A model generated the notes under the pieces. The model was not told the origin of the DNA, did not search any database, and saw only the letters and a list, made by a program, of their open reading frames with translations. The translations under genes were made by a program, and so were the position numbers. From positions 1-64,000 of the forward strand of contig NZ_CAJYVQ010000005.1 in NCBI RefSeq assembly GCF_913778665.1: a stretch of 64,000 nucleotides of DNA, in the 5' to 3' direction. The stretch comes from an uncultured Stenotrophomonas sp. GTDB lineage: Bacteria > Pseudomonadota > Gammaproteobacteria > Xanthomonadales > Xanthomonadaceae. This document shows positions 17,686 to 26,770 of the stretch, piece by piece; position 1 is the stretch's first letter, and each line of letters opens with the position of its first letter.

Positions 17686-19791
17686 ATGCTCTGGATACTG
17701 CTGCTGTCGTTGTTGCTGCTGTGCTGGTTGTTCCTCGCGTCCGCAAGGTGGGTGTGGTGGAAGGCCGCGGCGCTCTCGCTGCTGCTGCTCTCGCTCAGTG
17801 CGTGGTGGCTGATCGACAAGCTGTCCGGTGATGGGCTCAATGCCGCCACCCTGTATCACCTGGGCGCGGACATGGAAGGCGCCGGTGTCTCCGACTTCAA
17901 GGGCTACATCGCGGGCTTCATCGTGCTGGCGCTGGTCTCGCTGCTGCCGCTGTTCGCTACGCGTGTAAAGCGCTGGCGTCGGCCCGGCCATGGCGGTGCC
18001 TGGTTTGCCGGCTTCGCGGTAGTGTGGGTGACTGCGATCATGGTCAGCCCGCTGGCCCGTGATGGCCAGCGTCTCTACCAGCAGCTGCGCCCGGTCGATT
18101 TCGCGCGCATCGCGCCCGAGTACCAGGTACCGACGCAGCCGCTGCAACGCCCGCGCAACATCGTATGGATCTACGGTGAAAGCCTGGAGCGCACCTACCT
18201 GGATGAAACCGCCTTCCCCGGCCTGATGCCCAACCTCAATCGTCTGGCGACGAAATCGCTGGACGTGCGTGGCCTGGCCTCGGCCGAAGGCAGTGGCTGG
18301 ACCATCGCCGGCCTGGTGTCGTCGATGTGCGGCGTGCCGCTGACCACCTCGCAGGGCGACGAGAACAGCATGGATCGCATGGGCAGCTTCCTGCCCAAGG
18401 CCGTGTGCCTGGGCGATTACCTCAAGCAGCAGGGCTACACCAACCACTACCTGGGCGGTGCCAACGGCCAGTTCGCCGGCAAGGGCCAGTTCCTGGCCAG
18501 TCACGGCTTCGATGAAGTGCACGACCTGGCCTGGTTCAAGCAGCAGAAGAAGATCGGCCGCATCCACTACTCGGCATGGGGCGTGCACGACGACGTGCTG
18601 CTGGACACCGCCTACCAGCGCTTCGAGCAGCTCTCGCGCGCCGGTGCGCCGTTCATGCTGACCACGCTGACCATGGACACCCACCACCCCGCCGGTCATC
18701 TGCCGGTCTCGTGCAAGGGCGAGCGTTACCAGAGCCAGTACGGCAACATCGGGCTGCTCAACGCGCTCAAGTGCAGCGACCGCCTGATCTCGCAGCTGGT
18801 TCAGCGCATCCAGGCCAGCCCGTACGGCAAGGACACGCTGATCGTGATCGCCTCCGACCATCTGGCGATGCCCAACGACCTCAGCCACATCCTGGCCAAG
18901 CAGAAGCGCGAAAACCTGCTGCTGTTCCTCGGCGATGGCGTGGCACCGCAGCAGCTGGCGGTGGAGGACGGTTCGACGCTGGATTCGGGCGCGACCCTGC
19001 TCAGCCTGCTTGATCCGGGACTGCAGACCCTGGGCTTCGGCCGTTCGCTGCTGGACGAGAAGCGCGCACCGAGCGCCAGCATGGCTGCACAGCGCGACGG
19101 TGGCCGCGACTATCCGCAATACCTCGCCTTCGCCCGTTCGCTGTGGCTGGGCGAACCGACCCGCGAACTGAAGATCGATGGCGACGACCAGGTGGTGGTC
19201 GGCATGCAGCACGTGCAGCCGCCAGTGCTGCTTGAGTACGACAAGGACTGGGGCCTGAAGTCGGTGTACCTGGAGAACACCTCCCGTCAGTTCGATGATG
19301 CCGACCCGGACAACACCCTGGCCTATGTCGATCGCTGTACCGCGTTCGAGGACGGCTCCGCCGACGGCGACTGGTGCGCGTTGCTGGTCAACCGCGATAA
19401 CGGCATCAAGCTCTACCGCGACGACGACCTGCGCGGCGGCATTGCCGTGGATGCGCCGCTGGACGCCTTCCAAGGCCCGCGCCCGAGCGTGCGCCAGGCG
19501 CACATGATCACCCAGAAGGGCCGCCGCACCCGCGCCGGCCAGTACATGCTGCAGCTGGTGGCGAGCACGCGCCCGGACCGCGGCTTCTGGATCGAGGCAG
19601 TGTCCTCTCAGCGCAAGGTGGTGCTGGCCCAGCAGTGGGTGCAGCCCGATGCCAACGGCAAGATCAACGTGTCGTTCGGACTGGACCACGAAGTGGACGA
19701 TCTGGAGATCCGCGCCTGGTTGAACCATGCCGAGAAGCTGGCGGTGGATACGTTCGCACTGGTGCCCTCGCGCAGCCGACCGCGAGGGTAG
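17686..19791 (+). CDS. opgB: Phosphoglycerol transferase I (OpgB family)
   Basis: The 701-residue protein transfers phosphoglycerol from phosphatidylglycerol to periplasmic glucans. The first ~115 residues carry four membrane segments with the family block S-G-D-G-L-N-A-A-T-L-Y, then the LtaS/sulfatase-like periplasmic domain: metal Glu165 in Y-G-E-S-L-E, likely nucleophile Thr206 in G-S-G-W-T-I-A-G-L, and a later A-S-D-H-L-A-M. Length equals that of Xanthomonas OpgB. The ATG at 17686 begins the first membrane helix; its ribosome site is weak. Confidence 0.88.
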   Translation: MLWILLLSLLLLCWLFLASARWVWWKAAALSLLLLSLSAWWLIDKLSGDGLNAATLYHLGADMEGAGVSDFKGYIAGFIVLALVSLLPLFATRVKRWRRPGHGGAWFAGFAVVWVTAIMVSPLARDGQRLYQQLRPVDFARIAPEYQVPTQPLQRPRNIVWIYGESLERTYLDETAFPGLMPNLNRLATKSLDVRGLASAEGSGWTIAGLVSSMCGVPLTTSQGDENSMDRMGSFLPKAVCLGDYLKQQGYTNHYLGGANGQFAGKGQFLASHGFDEVHDLAWFKQQKKIGRIHYSAWGVHDDVLLDTAYQRFEQLSRAGAPFMLTTLTMDTHHPAGHLPVSCKGERYQSQYGNIGLLNALKCSDRLISQLVQRIQASPYGKDTLIVIASDHLAMPNDLSHILAKQKRENLLLFLGDGVAPQQLAVEDGSTLDSGATLLSLLDPGLQTLGFGRSLLDEKRAPSASMAAQRDGGRDYPQYLAFARSLWLGEPTRELKIDGDDQVVVGMQHVQPPVLLEYDKDWGLKSVYLENTSRQFDDADPDNTLAYVDRCTAFEDGSADGDWCALLVNRDNGIKLYRDDDLRGGIAVDAPLDAFQGPRPSVRQAHMITQKGRRTRAGQYMLQLVASTRPDRGFWIEAVSSQRKVVLAQQWVQPDANGKINVSFGLDHEVDDLEIRAWLNHAEKLAVDTFALVPSRSRPRG

Positions 19792-19888
19792 GGTTCTTTG
19801 CAGGGCTGCGCCCTGCACCCGTGGTAGTGCCGGCCGCTGGCCGGCAACCTCAGAAGCAACGGCAACAGCGTGCATTCCGTGGTTGGGC

Positions 19889-19984
19889 GGGGCGGTGTCG
19901 GAGTGCGGGGACGCCGTAAATCCGTCCATGGAGGCTTGTCAGCCGCATCCATGCGGCTGACACCCCGCACTCCGACACCGCCCC
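19889..19984 (+). repeat. Long-stem structured repeat, copy 1
   Basis: A perfect 22-bp stem (19889-19910 with 19963-19984) encloses the conserved core GACGCCGTAAATCCGTCCAT, GGAGGCTTGTC and an inner perfect hairpin GTCAGCCGCAT-CC-ATGCGGCTGAC (19938-19961). Copy 2 is at 20138-20239 in the opposite orientation with the same core but other stem bases. Confidence 0.85.
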
Positions 19985-20011
19985 ACCTCTGACAGATTCC
20001 TGCGGCTGTCG

Positions 20012-20101
20012 GTAGGTGTCGACCTTGGTCGACACTTCTGTCAGATATCGAAATCAATCTGGGGTCAGATCCGTTTTCCGCAGGAAAACGGATCTGACCC
20101 C
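20012..20101. repeat. SMAG palindrome and perfect GGGGTC hairpin
   Basis: GTAGGTGTCGACCTTGGTCG (20012 onward, to 20035) lies within an outer inverted pair TCTGACAGA/TCTGTCAGA (19988-20045). From 20061 to 20101 a perfect 19-bp stem, GGGGTCAGATCCGTTTTCC with loop GCA, faces the other copies of this hairpin at 2117 and 45429. Confidence 0.8.
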
Positions 20102-20137
20102 AATAGTATTTCCAACAGATCGCGGAAAACTGTCGAA

Positions 20138-20239
20138 GGCGGGGTGGGTCCGGTTGCGGGAGTGTCCGCGGCATGGATGCCGCGGACAAGCCCCCATGGA
20201 TGGGTTTACGGCGTCTCCCGCAACCGGACCCACCCCGCC
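20138..20239 (-). repeat. Long-stem structured repeat, copy 2 (inverted)
   Basis: A perfect 24-bp stem (20138-20161 with 20216-20239) encloses, on the minus strand, GACGCCGTAAACCCATCCAT, GGGGGCTTGTC and the inner hairpin TGTCCGCGGCAT-CC-ATGCCGCGGACA (20163-20188). Confidence 0.85.
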
Positions 20240-20324
20240 ATCCCACGGAATGCACGCTGTTGCCGTTGCTGTTGCTTCGGCCGTTGCTTCGGCGGGTGCA
20301 GGGCGCAGCCCTGCAAATAAACCC

Positions 20325-22754
20325 CTACTCCTGCGGATCGCGGGTGATGTGGATATCGGTCGGGGTCGACAGCGGGATGTTCCGCTCGGCCAGGATCTGC
20401 AGCAGGCTGAAGTACAGATCGCTGCGGGTGGCGTAGACCTGCCGCGGGCTGGCCACGTACGCGAAACTGTTGATGGTGATCTGGCCACCGGCAATGCTGT
20501 CGATGTAGACCGTCGGTGCCGGCTGCTCCAGCACGTTGGTGTGCGCAGTGTACGCATCCAGCAGCGCCTGCCGCAGGTTGCCGACGTCGGTACTGGGCGG
20601 CACCGCGAACTGGATCTGGATGCGGCCCTGGTTGTTGCCCATCGTCATGTTGCGCACGGTCTTGGTGACCAGTTCGGAGTTGGGCACGATCAGGGTCGAC
20701 TTGTCACCCACTTGGATCTCGGTCGAGCGCAGGCTGATGCGGCGGATGTCACCCTCCTGATCGCCCAGCTTCACCCAGTCGCCGATCTTCACCGGGCGCT
20801 CGGCCAGCAGGATCAGGCCGGAGACAAAGTTCTGGGTGATCACCTGCAGGCCGAAGCCGATACCCACCGACAGCGCGCTGACCAGCAATGCCAGCTTGCT
20901 CAGCTGCAGGCCCATCGCGCTCAGCGCCCAGATCACCGCGATGATGATGCCCACATAGCGGGCAACCGTACTCACCGAATTGCGTGCCCCCAGGTCCAGT
21001 TCGGTCTTGGGCAGATAGGTGTCGGTCAGCCAGCGCTGCACCAGTTGACTGACCGCCAGGCCGGCCAGCAGCACCAGCACGGCCAGCACGATGCGCACCG
21101 GCTCCAGCTTGGTTCCGCCAATATCGAACCCAGAGGTGAACAGCGACGAAAACCGCTCGACCACTGCGCCGATGTTGCCGAATGGCGCCACCAGAGCCAG
21201 CAGCGCGATCAGCACGACGATGGTGCGCAGCGCTGCCGACAGCAGCACGCCGGCCTGCTCCAGCCGCGATACGCTCAGCCCGGTGCTGAGCAGGATGGTC
21301 TGGCCAACCTTGCTGTCGGCATTGAGCATCCAGGTGCTCAGGTCATCGACAAACTTGAACAGCAGCGTCGCCGCCAGCACCACGATGCTGCCGCCGATCA
21401 ACTGCTGGTTCACGAACTTGGCAAAATTCAGATAGCCCAGCAGCGTGGCGATGATGGCCGCCACCACCGCGATGTTGCCTGCCACGCGCGCCAACACCAG
21501 CCAACTGCTGCGGCGCACCGGCGTACTCGGACCCTGCCCGTCGGCCTGCGCTTCCAGTTTGGCTTCGGCCTCGGCGGTCTGCCGGCGGTGCAGGCGCGCC
21601 AACGTCACCAGCATGGCCATGATCAGGCCGAGGTAGGTCAGCGCAATCAGGCCATCCAGCGCCACCGTAGTGACGTCACTGGTACGCGTGGCCTGGTCGA
21701 GGGCGACCAGCACCGTGCTCAGCCAGGCCAGCGCCGCCGCGCCCCAGGCGTACTTGCGCAACTTGAGTGCGGCGGTGTCGTCCAGGTTCAACAATCGCCA
21801 TGAGGGGCGCTTGGGCACCAGCAGGCAGGCGCTGAGCGCAGCGATGAACGCGGCGCGGAAGGTCGCGGTTTCCAACCCGTCGGCCACCACCTGCAGGCGC
21901 GGCGCGATCGCATCAACGGCATCCAGCGCCGCCATCAGCACCACTACGGCATAGCCGGGCAGCAACGTGCCCACCAGCAGCAGCCACATGGCCAGCCCAG
22001 ACCGGCGCAGGCGGCCATCAGGCGCGCGGTCGGACGCGGCGAACTGCCGCCCCAGGCGGCGCAACCACAACCGCAGCGGGAACATCATTACCAGCGCGGC
22101 CACCAGGCCCAGCAAGGGCGTGCCCCAGCCATTGGCGCGAATGCCGGCGATCAGCGTGTCACGCCCCTGCCCGGCCAGCGGCACAACACGTGCGATATCA
22201 ATCGGCAGACGCTCGGCCACCTTGCTCCACAGCGCAGGCGACAGCGGCGAGGCCACCTTCTGCCCCAACTCTTCGGTACGTTGCGCGGCGCGTTGCTGGT
22301 CGATGTCGGTCGCCAGCTGCTGCGCACGCACCGCACTGGTCTTGGCCTGCGCCACCGATGCGGCCAGTCCATCGCGCTGCTTGTTGAGGGTGCGCCGTTG
22401 CGCCGCCAGTTCAGGCGGCTCGGTGGCGCCCTCGGCAGGCGTGCCCAGCTGCGCCAGCTGTTCGTCCAGGCGGTCCAGCTGCGGCTGCAGCGACTTCTCC
22501 AGCGCCTCGGCGTCACGCCGGGCCTTCGAAGCATCCTCGGACAACATGGCCAATGTTTCGATGGCCGCGGCATCACCGCGCTTGCGGTCGACTTCCTTCA
22601 GCTTCGCATCGATATCGGCCAGCTGCTGCTTTGGCGTGGGGTCCTCATCCTGTGCCAGCGCCGGTCCGGGCAGCAGGACGGCAGTGCATAGCAGCAGGGC
22701 CAGCCAAGGCCCCCGTGCACGGATCGATCGAAGGAAAGAAAACACGCCAGCCAT
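20325..22754 (-). CDS. MscS-type mechanosensitive channel with DUF3772 domain
   Basis: The 809-residue protein starts with a signal peptide (M-A-G-V-F-S-F-L-R-S, cleavage after P-A-L-A-Q), then a periplasmic coiled-coil/DUF3772 part to ~330 with repeated L-D-E-Q-L-A-Q-L heptads, about ten membrane helices, and a C-terminal MscS beta domain (L-G-D-Q-E-G-D-I-R-R-I-S-L-R-S-T-E-I). The pore helix and beta domain show it is an osmotic release channel of the large MscM/MscK sort. The ATG at 22754 gives the signal peptide; longer in-frame starts do not. Confidence 0.88.
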   Translation of the reverse strand: MAGVFSFLRSIRARGPWLALLLCTAVLLPGPALAQDEDPTPKQQLADIDAKLKEVDRKRGDAAAIETLAMLSEDASKARRDAEALEKSLQPQLDRLDEQLAQLGTPAEGATEPPELAAQRRTLNKQRDGLAASVAQAKTSAVRAQQLATDIDQQRAAQRTEELGQKVASPLSPALWSKVAERLPIDIARVVPLAGQGRDTLIAGIRANGWGTPLLGLVAALVMMFPLRLWLRRLGRQFAASDRAPDGRLRRSGLAMWLLLVGTLLPGYAVVVLMAALDAVDAIAPRLQVVADGLETATFRAAFIAALSACLLVPKRPSWRLLNLDDTAALKLRKYAWGAAALAWLSTVLVALDQATRTSDVTTVALDGLIALTYLGLIMAMLVTLARLHRRQTAEAEAKLEAQADGQGPSTPVRRSSWLVLARVAGNIAVVAAIIATLLGYLNFAKFVNQQLIGGSIVVLAATLLFKFVDDLSTWMLNADSKVGQTILLSTGLSVSRLEQAGVLLSAALRTIVVLIALLALVAPFGNIGAVVERFSSLFTSGFDIGGTKLEPVRIVLAVLVLLAGLAVSQLVQRWLTDTYLPKTELDLGARNSVSTVARYVGIIIAVIWALSAMGLQLSKLALLVSALSVGIGFGLQVITQNFVSGLILLAERPVKIGDWVKLGDQEGDIRRISLRSTEIQVGDKSTLIVPNSELVTKTVRNMTMGNNQGRIQIQFAVPPSTDVGNLRQALLDAYTAHTNVLEQPAPTVYIDSIAGGQITINSFAYVASPRQVYATRSDLYFSLLQILAERNIPLSTPTDIHITRDPQE

Positions 22755-22928
22755 ACCGTTTCGCGCGGACCACCGCGCCTGCGCGCGACTATACGGCACA
22801 TGCGGTAAAGGCCGGATGGTGGCGCGGAGGACTACACCCGCGTGGATGGGGGCTTCGACAGGGTGATGGCGCTGGGTGGTCACCACTGGGCTTCGACGGC
22901 CCGGCGATTGCGGCGGGGTGATCGTGGC

Positions 22929-23002
22929 CGGGCGAATCGACGGGGTAGGGTCGACTCTACCCCGCCGGTTTGCCCCGCCGGTTTGCCCCGTCGATTCGCC
23001 CG
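22929..23002. repeat. 17-bp stem with inner palindrome and tandem repeat
   Basis: CGGGCGAATCGACGGGG (22929-22945) pairs perfectly with CCCCGTCGATTCGCCCG (22986-23002). Inside are GTAGGGTCGACTCTAC and two copies of CCCCGCCGGTTTG in tandem. The surrounding 22755-23054 has no gene. Confidence 0.7.
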
Positions 23003-23054
23003 GTCAGTTCACCCAGCCCACGTTTCCGCGCGCCCGCATGCCTCCCCGGCGAAA

Positions 23055-23303
23055 TCAGTACTTCAGCCGCAGCTCTTCCACGGCCGGCTGCTGCAGCGCG
23101 TACCAGTCCTGGAACTCTTCCTCGGTGATCTCATCAGGCGCATACACCGCCACCGGGTGCCAGTCGTGGTCAGTCGGCAGCGGCTGGCGCGGGCCGGCGC
23201 GCAGGCTGTAGCTGACGCCCTCGTAGTCCACCAGGTCGTCGACCTGCGGCCACTGCTCGCGCGCAAACGCGGTTTCACTCTTCAACAGGATCACCTGGTA
23301 CAT
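23055..23303 (-). CDS. Small conserved-looking hypothetical protein
   Basis: The 82-residue acidic protein starts M-Y-Q-V-I-L-L-K-S-E and is rich in Trp, Tyr and Glu (D-W-H-P-V-A-V-Y-A-P-D-E). No domain is recognised and no signal peptide is present. The ATG at 23303 has GGAGG five bases upstream; a GTG at 23315 would sit inside that site. Confidence 0.65.
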   Translation of the reverse strand: MYQVILLKSETAFAREQWPQVDDLVDYEGVSYSLRAGPRQPLPTDHDWHPVAVYAPDEITEEEFQDWYALQQPAVEELRLKY

Positions 23304-23485
23304 CGGCACCTCCACCTCGGTTGGATCAGGAAAACACGGCGCTGGCGGCAGAATACCGCCGCACCGGTGACAACGGGCACGCCGCAGCGGCGACGCAATG
23401 TTCTGGACATTGCCATCGCCACGGCTTCACCCGCCCATGGCAAGCCCATCGGCATCGTGGAGGCCCACCCCCACCACGACCGCCG

Positions 23486-23980
23486 ATGACCGACCACCCG
23501 CCGCTGAAGACCGTCGCCGACCTCAAGCTGCCCCGCTACCTGGGCACCTGGTACGAGATCGCCCGCCTGCCGATGCGCCACGAGCCGGAGGGCTGCACCG
23601 ACGTGTCGGCGCACTACACCCTGCTCGACAACGGCAACGTCGGCGTCACCAACCGCTGCCGCATGGACGGCGAGGTCGAGGAGGCCACCGGCGAGGCCTG
23701 CGCCGTGGACAACGACAGCGCGCGGCTGGAGGTCAGCTTCCTGCCCAAGGGCCTGCGCTGGCTGCCGTTCGCCAAGGGCGACTACTGGGTGATCCAGGTC
23801 GCCCCGGACTACAGCGTCGCGCTGGTCGGCAGCCCCGATCGCAAGTACCTGTGGCTGCTGGCGCGCGAGCCGCGGCTGGACAGCACCGTGCAGGACCATT
23901 ATCTGGCGAGCGCGCGCCTGCAGGGCTTCGATCTGTCCGAACTGATCCAGACCCCGCACACCGGCCGCCCCACCGCCTGA
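23486..23980 (+). CDS. Lipocalin family protein (Blc-like)
   Basis: The 164-residue protein has the lipocalin signature Y-L-G-T-W-Y-E-I-A-R-L-P at ~20-31, then V-T-N-R-C-R and W-V-I-Q-V-A-P-D-Y, and closes with the conserved L-L-A-R-E-P-R-L-D. Bacterial lipocalins bind fatty acids or lysophospholipids. Unlike E. coli Blc, this one lacks a signal peptide or lipobox in the chosen frame, so it may be cytoplasmic. It is followed 14 bp later by the FAD oxidoreductase gene. Confidence 0.85.
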   Translation: MTDHPPLKTVADLKLPRYLGTWYEIARLPMRHEPEGCTDVSAHYTLLDNGNVGVTNRCRMDGEVEEATGEACAVDNDSARLEVSFLPKGLRWLPFAKGDYWVIQVAPDYSVALVGSPDRKYLWLLAREPRLDSTVQDHYLASARLQGFDLSELIQTPHTGRPTA

Positions 23981-23994
23981 GCCCGCGCACGCCG

Positions 23995-25206
23995 ATGGAC
24001 CTGAAAAGTGGCTACCCGTGGTGGGCGGTGCGCAACGGCCTGATCCACGCCTTCCCACCGCTGGAGAAAGACCTGCGCTGCGACGTGCTGGTGGTCGGCG
24101 GCGGCATCACCGGCGCGCTGATTGCTGATGAGCTGTCCCGGCATGGGCACGAGGTGGCAGTGATCGAGCAGCGCGACATCGGCTGGGGCAGCACCGCCGC
24201 CAGCACCGCGCTGCTGCAGTACGAGATCGATACGCACCTGCTTGAACTGGCGCAGCGCTACGGTCATGACGCCGCTGCGCTGGCCTACCTCGCCTGTGCC
24301 GAAGCGATACCGGCGCTGGGCGATGTGGCGCGCGGCCTGAAAGACGTGGACTTCCAGCGCATGGACAGCCTGTATCTGGCCAGCCGCGCGCGCGACGTGC
24401 CGCGCCTGATGGCCGAAGGCGATGCCCGTCGCGGCATCGGCCTGGACGCGCGCTGGCTGGACGCCGATGCGCTGAAGGAGCGTTTCGACGTGGACGCCGG
24501 CGGCGCGCTGCTGACCCGCCAGGCCGCGCGGGTCGATCCGTATCGGCTGACCTATGCCTTGCTGCAGCGCCTGCGGCGACGTGGCGGCCATGTGCATGAC
24601 CGCACGCTGCTGCACACGCTGACGCCCGGCGCACGCGGCGTGACCGCCGTTACCGAGGCCGGTGCCACGATCCGCGCCCGCCACGTGGTGCTGGCGATGG
24701 GCTATGCCAACCAGCGCTGGCTCAACCAGCGCGTAGCCCGCAACCGCAGCAGCTACGCCTTCATCACCGACCCGATCGATGCCGAGGTGCTGGGCCAGCT
24801 GCGCACCACGATGGTGTGGGAAAGCGCGCGCCCCTACCTGTACCTGCGTGCCACCGGCGACCAGCGCCTGCTGGTCGGCGGGCTGGACGACGCCATCGAC
24901 ATCCCCGCCCGCCGCGACCGGCGCGTGGACCGGAAGGCCGCCAAGCTGATGAAGCAGCTGCGGCACTGGTTCCCGCGGCTGGACCCGGTTGCGGCCTTCT
25001 CCTGGGGCGGCACCTTCGCCGAAACCGCCGATGGCCTGCCGTTCTTCGGCCCGCATGAACAGTGGGGCCCGCGGGTGCACTTCGCCATGGCCTACGGCGG
25101 CAATGGCATTACCTATTCAATGATCGGCGCCCAGCTGCTGCGGGCCCGGATCGAGCGGCGCAAGCATGCACTGGACGCGCTGTTCGGGTTTGAACGGTTG
25201 CCGTAA
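23995..25206 (+). CDS. FAD-dependent oxidoreductase (DAO family)
   Basis: The 403-residue flavoprotein has the FAD-binding Rossmann motif V-V-G-G-G-I-T-G-A-L-I-A-D-E at ~34-47, a G-W-G-S-T-A-A-S-T-A loop, and a C-terminal closing motif F-F-G-P then A-Y-G-G-N-G-I-T-Y-S. These are features of the glycine-oxidase/D-amino-acid-oxidase fold (PF01266). Substrate is unknown. It sits close behind the lipocalin gene, so the pair may be one transcript. Confidence 0.85.
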   Translation: MDLKSGYPWWAVRNGLIHAFPPLEKDLRCDVLVVGGGITGALIADELSRHGHEVAVIEQRDIGWGSTAASTALLQYEIDTHLLELAQRYGHDAAALAYLACAEAIPALGDVARGLKDVDFQRMDSLYLASRARDVPRLMAEGDARRGIGLDARWLDADALKERFDVDAGGALLTRQAARVDPYRLTYALLQRLRRRGGHVHDRTLLHTLTPGARGVTAVTEAGATIRARHVVLAMGYANQRWLNQRVARNRSSYAFITDPIDAEVLGQLRTTMVWESARPYLYLRATGDQRLLVGGLDDAIDIPARRDRRVDRKAAKLMKQLRHWFPRLDPVAAFSWGGTFAETADGLPFFGPHEQWGPRVHFAMAYGGNGITYSMIGAQLLRARIERRKHALDALFGFERLP

Positions 25207-25218
25207 CGCCCGCTTCTT

Positions 25219-25239
25219 GTAGAGTCGAGCAAGCTCGAC
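25219..25239 (+). repeat. SMAG palindrome
   Basis: GTAGAGTCGAGC-AAGCTCGAC after the oxidoreductase gene. Confidence 0.55.
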
Positions 25240-25336
25240 GCTGCGGGGCGCCGACAGGCATCATTCAAGCAGCCCCTGCTAGCGTCGGCCTGTACCGCCG
25301 CGTGTTGCGTGGCCACCTGTCCGCTGGAGCGCTGTC

Positions 25337-25819
25337 ATGATCCGCCCCTTGACCCTGCTGCTGTGCCTGGCCCTGCCGGGAACCGTACTGGCCCAGTCCG
25401 CTGTCGGCGCCACCGCGCCGCAGGCCGCTGGGCTGGATCTGTCGCTGCCGCAGGCACCGATGCGCTATCTGAACGACACCAGCCTGAGGCAGGACCCGCC
25501 GGGCACCTATTACGGCGACAAGAGCGGCCCGCGCGTGCACGACGACGCCAGGATCGCCGACGTGACCGACGACAAGGTCAAGGTCTCCGGCAGCTTCACC
25601 ACCGGCATCGGTTACTCGAAGAACGGCGGCAACAGCCACTACAACGCGGCCACGCTGAACCTGAGCAAGAACTACACCACCGATGAAGGCAAGACCCACG
25701 GGGTCAACGTCAACATCCACGTGAGCGAAGGCAAGGGCCCGGGCTTCTTCGGCCCGTACGGCGGCTACTACGGCCGTGGCCCCGGCTACTGGGACTACCC
25801 GCCGCCGTACGGCTGGTAA
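25337..25819 (+). CDS. Secreted protein with Gly/Tyr/Pro-rich tail
   Basis: The 160-residue protein has a clear signal peptide (M-I-R-P-L-T-L-L-L-C-L, cleavage after V-L-A-Q). The mature part has Asp/Lys/Gly-rich beta-like segments (V-K-V-S-G-S-F-T-T-G-I-G-Y) and ends in repeats of Gly, Tyr and Pro with Trp. The alternation in T-T-G-I-G-Y-S-K hints at an outer-membrane or surface role, but no family is recognised. GGAG lies at proper spacing before the ATG. Confidence 0.7.
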   Translation: MIRPLTLLLCLALPGTVLAQSAVGATAPQAAGLDLSLPQAPMRYLNDTSLRQDPPGTYYGDKSGPRVHDDARIADVTDDKVKVSGSFTTGIGYSKNGGNSHYNAATLNLSKNYTTDEGKTHGVNVNIHVSEGKGPGFFGPYGGYYGRGPGYWDYPPPYGW

Positions 25820-25831
25820 CCGCACGGCAGC

Positions 25832-25886
25832 GTCGGCCGCTGGCCGGCGGAACGGTCATGTTGTTGTGCCGGCCAGCGGCCGGCAC
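25832..25886. repeat. Two facing CCGGCCGCTGG palindromes
   Basis: GTCGGCCGCTGGCCGGC near 25831 and GTGCCGGCCAGCGGCCGGCAC at 25866-25886 lie between convergent genes. Confidence 0.55.
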
Positions 25887-25901
25887 CCACCGGCACGCGA
25901 A

Positions 25902-26336
25902 TCAATCCAGCCAGCCATCGCGCTCGCTGTGCAGAATGCGGCCGTCATAGCCGCTCAGGCGCACCTCCACCTTCTGGTTGCGGGCGTTGCGCGCTTCCAG
26001 CGACCAGGTCGCGCCATCACGTTCCAGCGAGTGGATCTTGCGCAGGCCATGCGCCTGCGCCCGTGCCAGCACCTGTTCGGCGCTCAACAACGCGCGGCCG
26101 CTGTGCTCGTCGAAGATCTCGCCGGTCTTCGGGTCCACGTAGACTTCGCTGAAGCGGCCATCAGCACGGCTGACGTCCGCTTCCCACAGGCCGTCATCGC
26201 GCTCGATCTCGTGGATCTGGGTGTAGCCGGCCTTGCGCAGGGCCTGTTCGACCTGGGCCATGCCCAGCGGTGCGGCCTGCACGGCCGGGGCGAGGGCCAG
26301 CATGGCAACAGCGGCGAGAGTGAGCGACTTCAACAT
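25902..26336 (-). CDS. PepSY-domain periplasmic protein
   Basis: The 144-residue protein has a signal peptide (cleavage after V-Q-A-A) and two PepSY-like units, one ending Y-V-D-P-K-T-G-E-I-F and the other V-R-L-S-G-Y-D-G-R-I-L. PepSY domains are thought to modulate proteases or sensors in the periplasm. The ATG has AGGAG upstream. It is divergent from a second PepSY gene that leads the PhoP/PhoQ-like operon. Confidence 0.85.
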   Translation of the reverse strand: MLKSLTLAAVAMLALAPAVQAAPLGMAQVEQALRKAGYTQIHEIERDDGLWEADVSRADGRFSEVYVDPKTGEIFDEHSGRALLSAEQVLARAQAHGLRKIHSLERDGATWSLEARNARNQKVEVRLSGYDGRILHSERDGWLD

Positions 26337-26392
26337 GGGGGTTCTCCTGTTCGTGGCCGGACCATCCCGGCACCACCACGATGCGCGCTCGG

Positions 26393-26432
26393 GTTAACAG
26401 CCCCTTAGCCGCCACTGTTAGCCGGCTGTTAG
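26393..26432. promoter_or_regulatory. Two pairs of 11-bp-spaced direct repeats (PhoP-like box)
   Basis: GTTAA (26393) and CTTAG (26404), then GTTAG (26417) and GTTAG (26428), are each 11 bp apart, the spacing at which OmpR/PhoP-family dimers bind direct repeats. They lie between the divergent PepSY genes, beside a PhoP-like operon. Confidence 0.5.
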
Positions 26433-26480
26433 TCGCCAATGGCACGCTCCCGCCTGTTCCCCTGCCCCGGCGCGCCCGCG

Positions 26481-26770
26481 ATGCTCTCGACCCTGCCCCT
26501 GCTGCTGGCCCTGGCCAGCGCCCCGACCGCCGCCGCGCCCGCGCAGGACCCGGCGCAGCAGGTCGCACGCCGCGCCGTTCAGCAGGGCCGCTATGTGCCG
26601 TTGGAAGGCGTCGTGCGCGATGCGCTCCAGCGCTATCCGGGGCAGCTGCTGGAAGTAGAGCTGGACGACGGCGTCTACGAGGTGGAGATCCTGCGCAGCG
26701 ACGGCGTGGTGGTCGAGCTGGACTATGATGCGCGCAATGGAAAGCTGCTGAAAACGGAGCTGGACGACTG

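Larger units (their letters stand above)
19792..20324. other. Gene-free, repeat-packed space between convergent genes
   Basis: No coding potential is supported. The segment is an inverted pair of one composite element. Each outer end has a GCAGGG/CCCTGC hairpin (about 19800-19816 and 20298-20315), then a conserved block (AAGCAACGGCAACAGCGTGC at 19855-19874, inverted at about 20251-20278), then a long-stem structure. A SMAG palindrome (19824-19848) and two more palindromes sit in it. Confidence 0.8.

Noticed and set aside
17668..19929. 753-residue minus-strand frame
   Set aside because: Antisense to opgB, which has conserved motifs on the plus strand.
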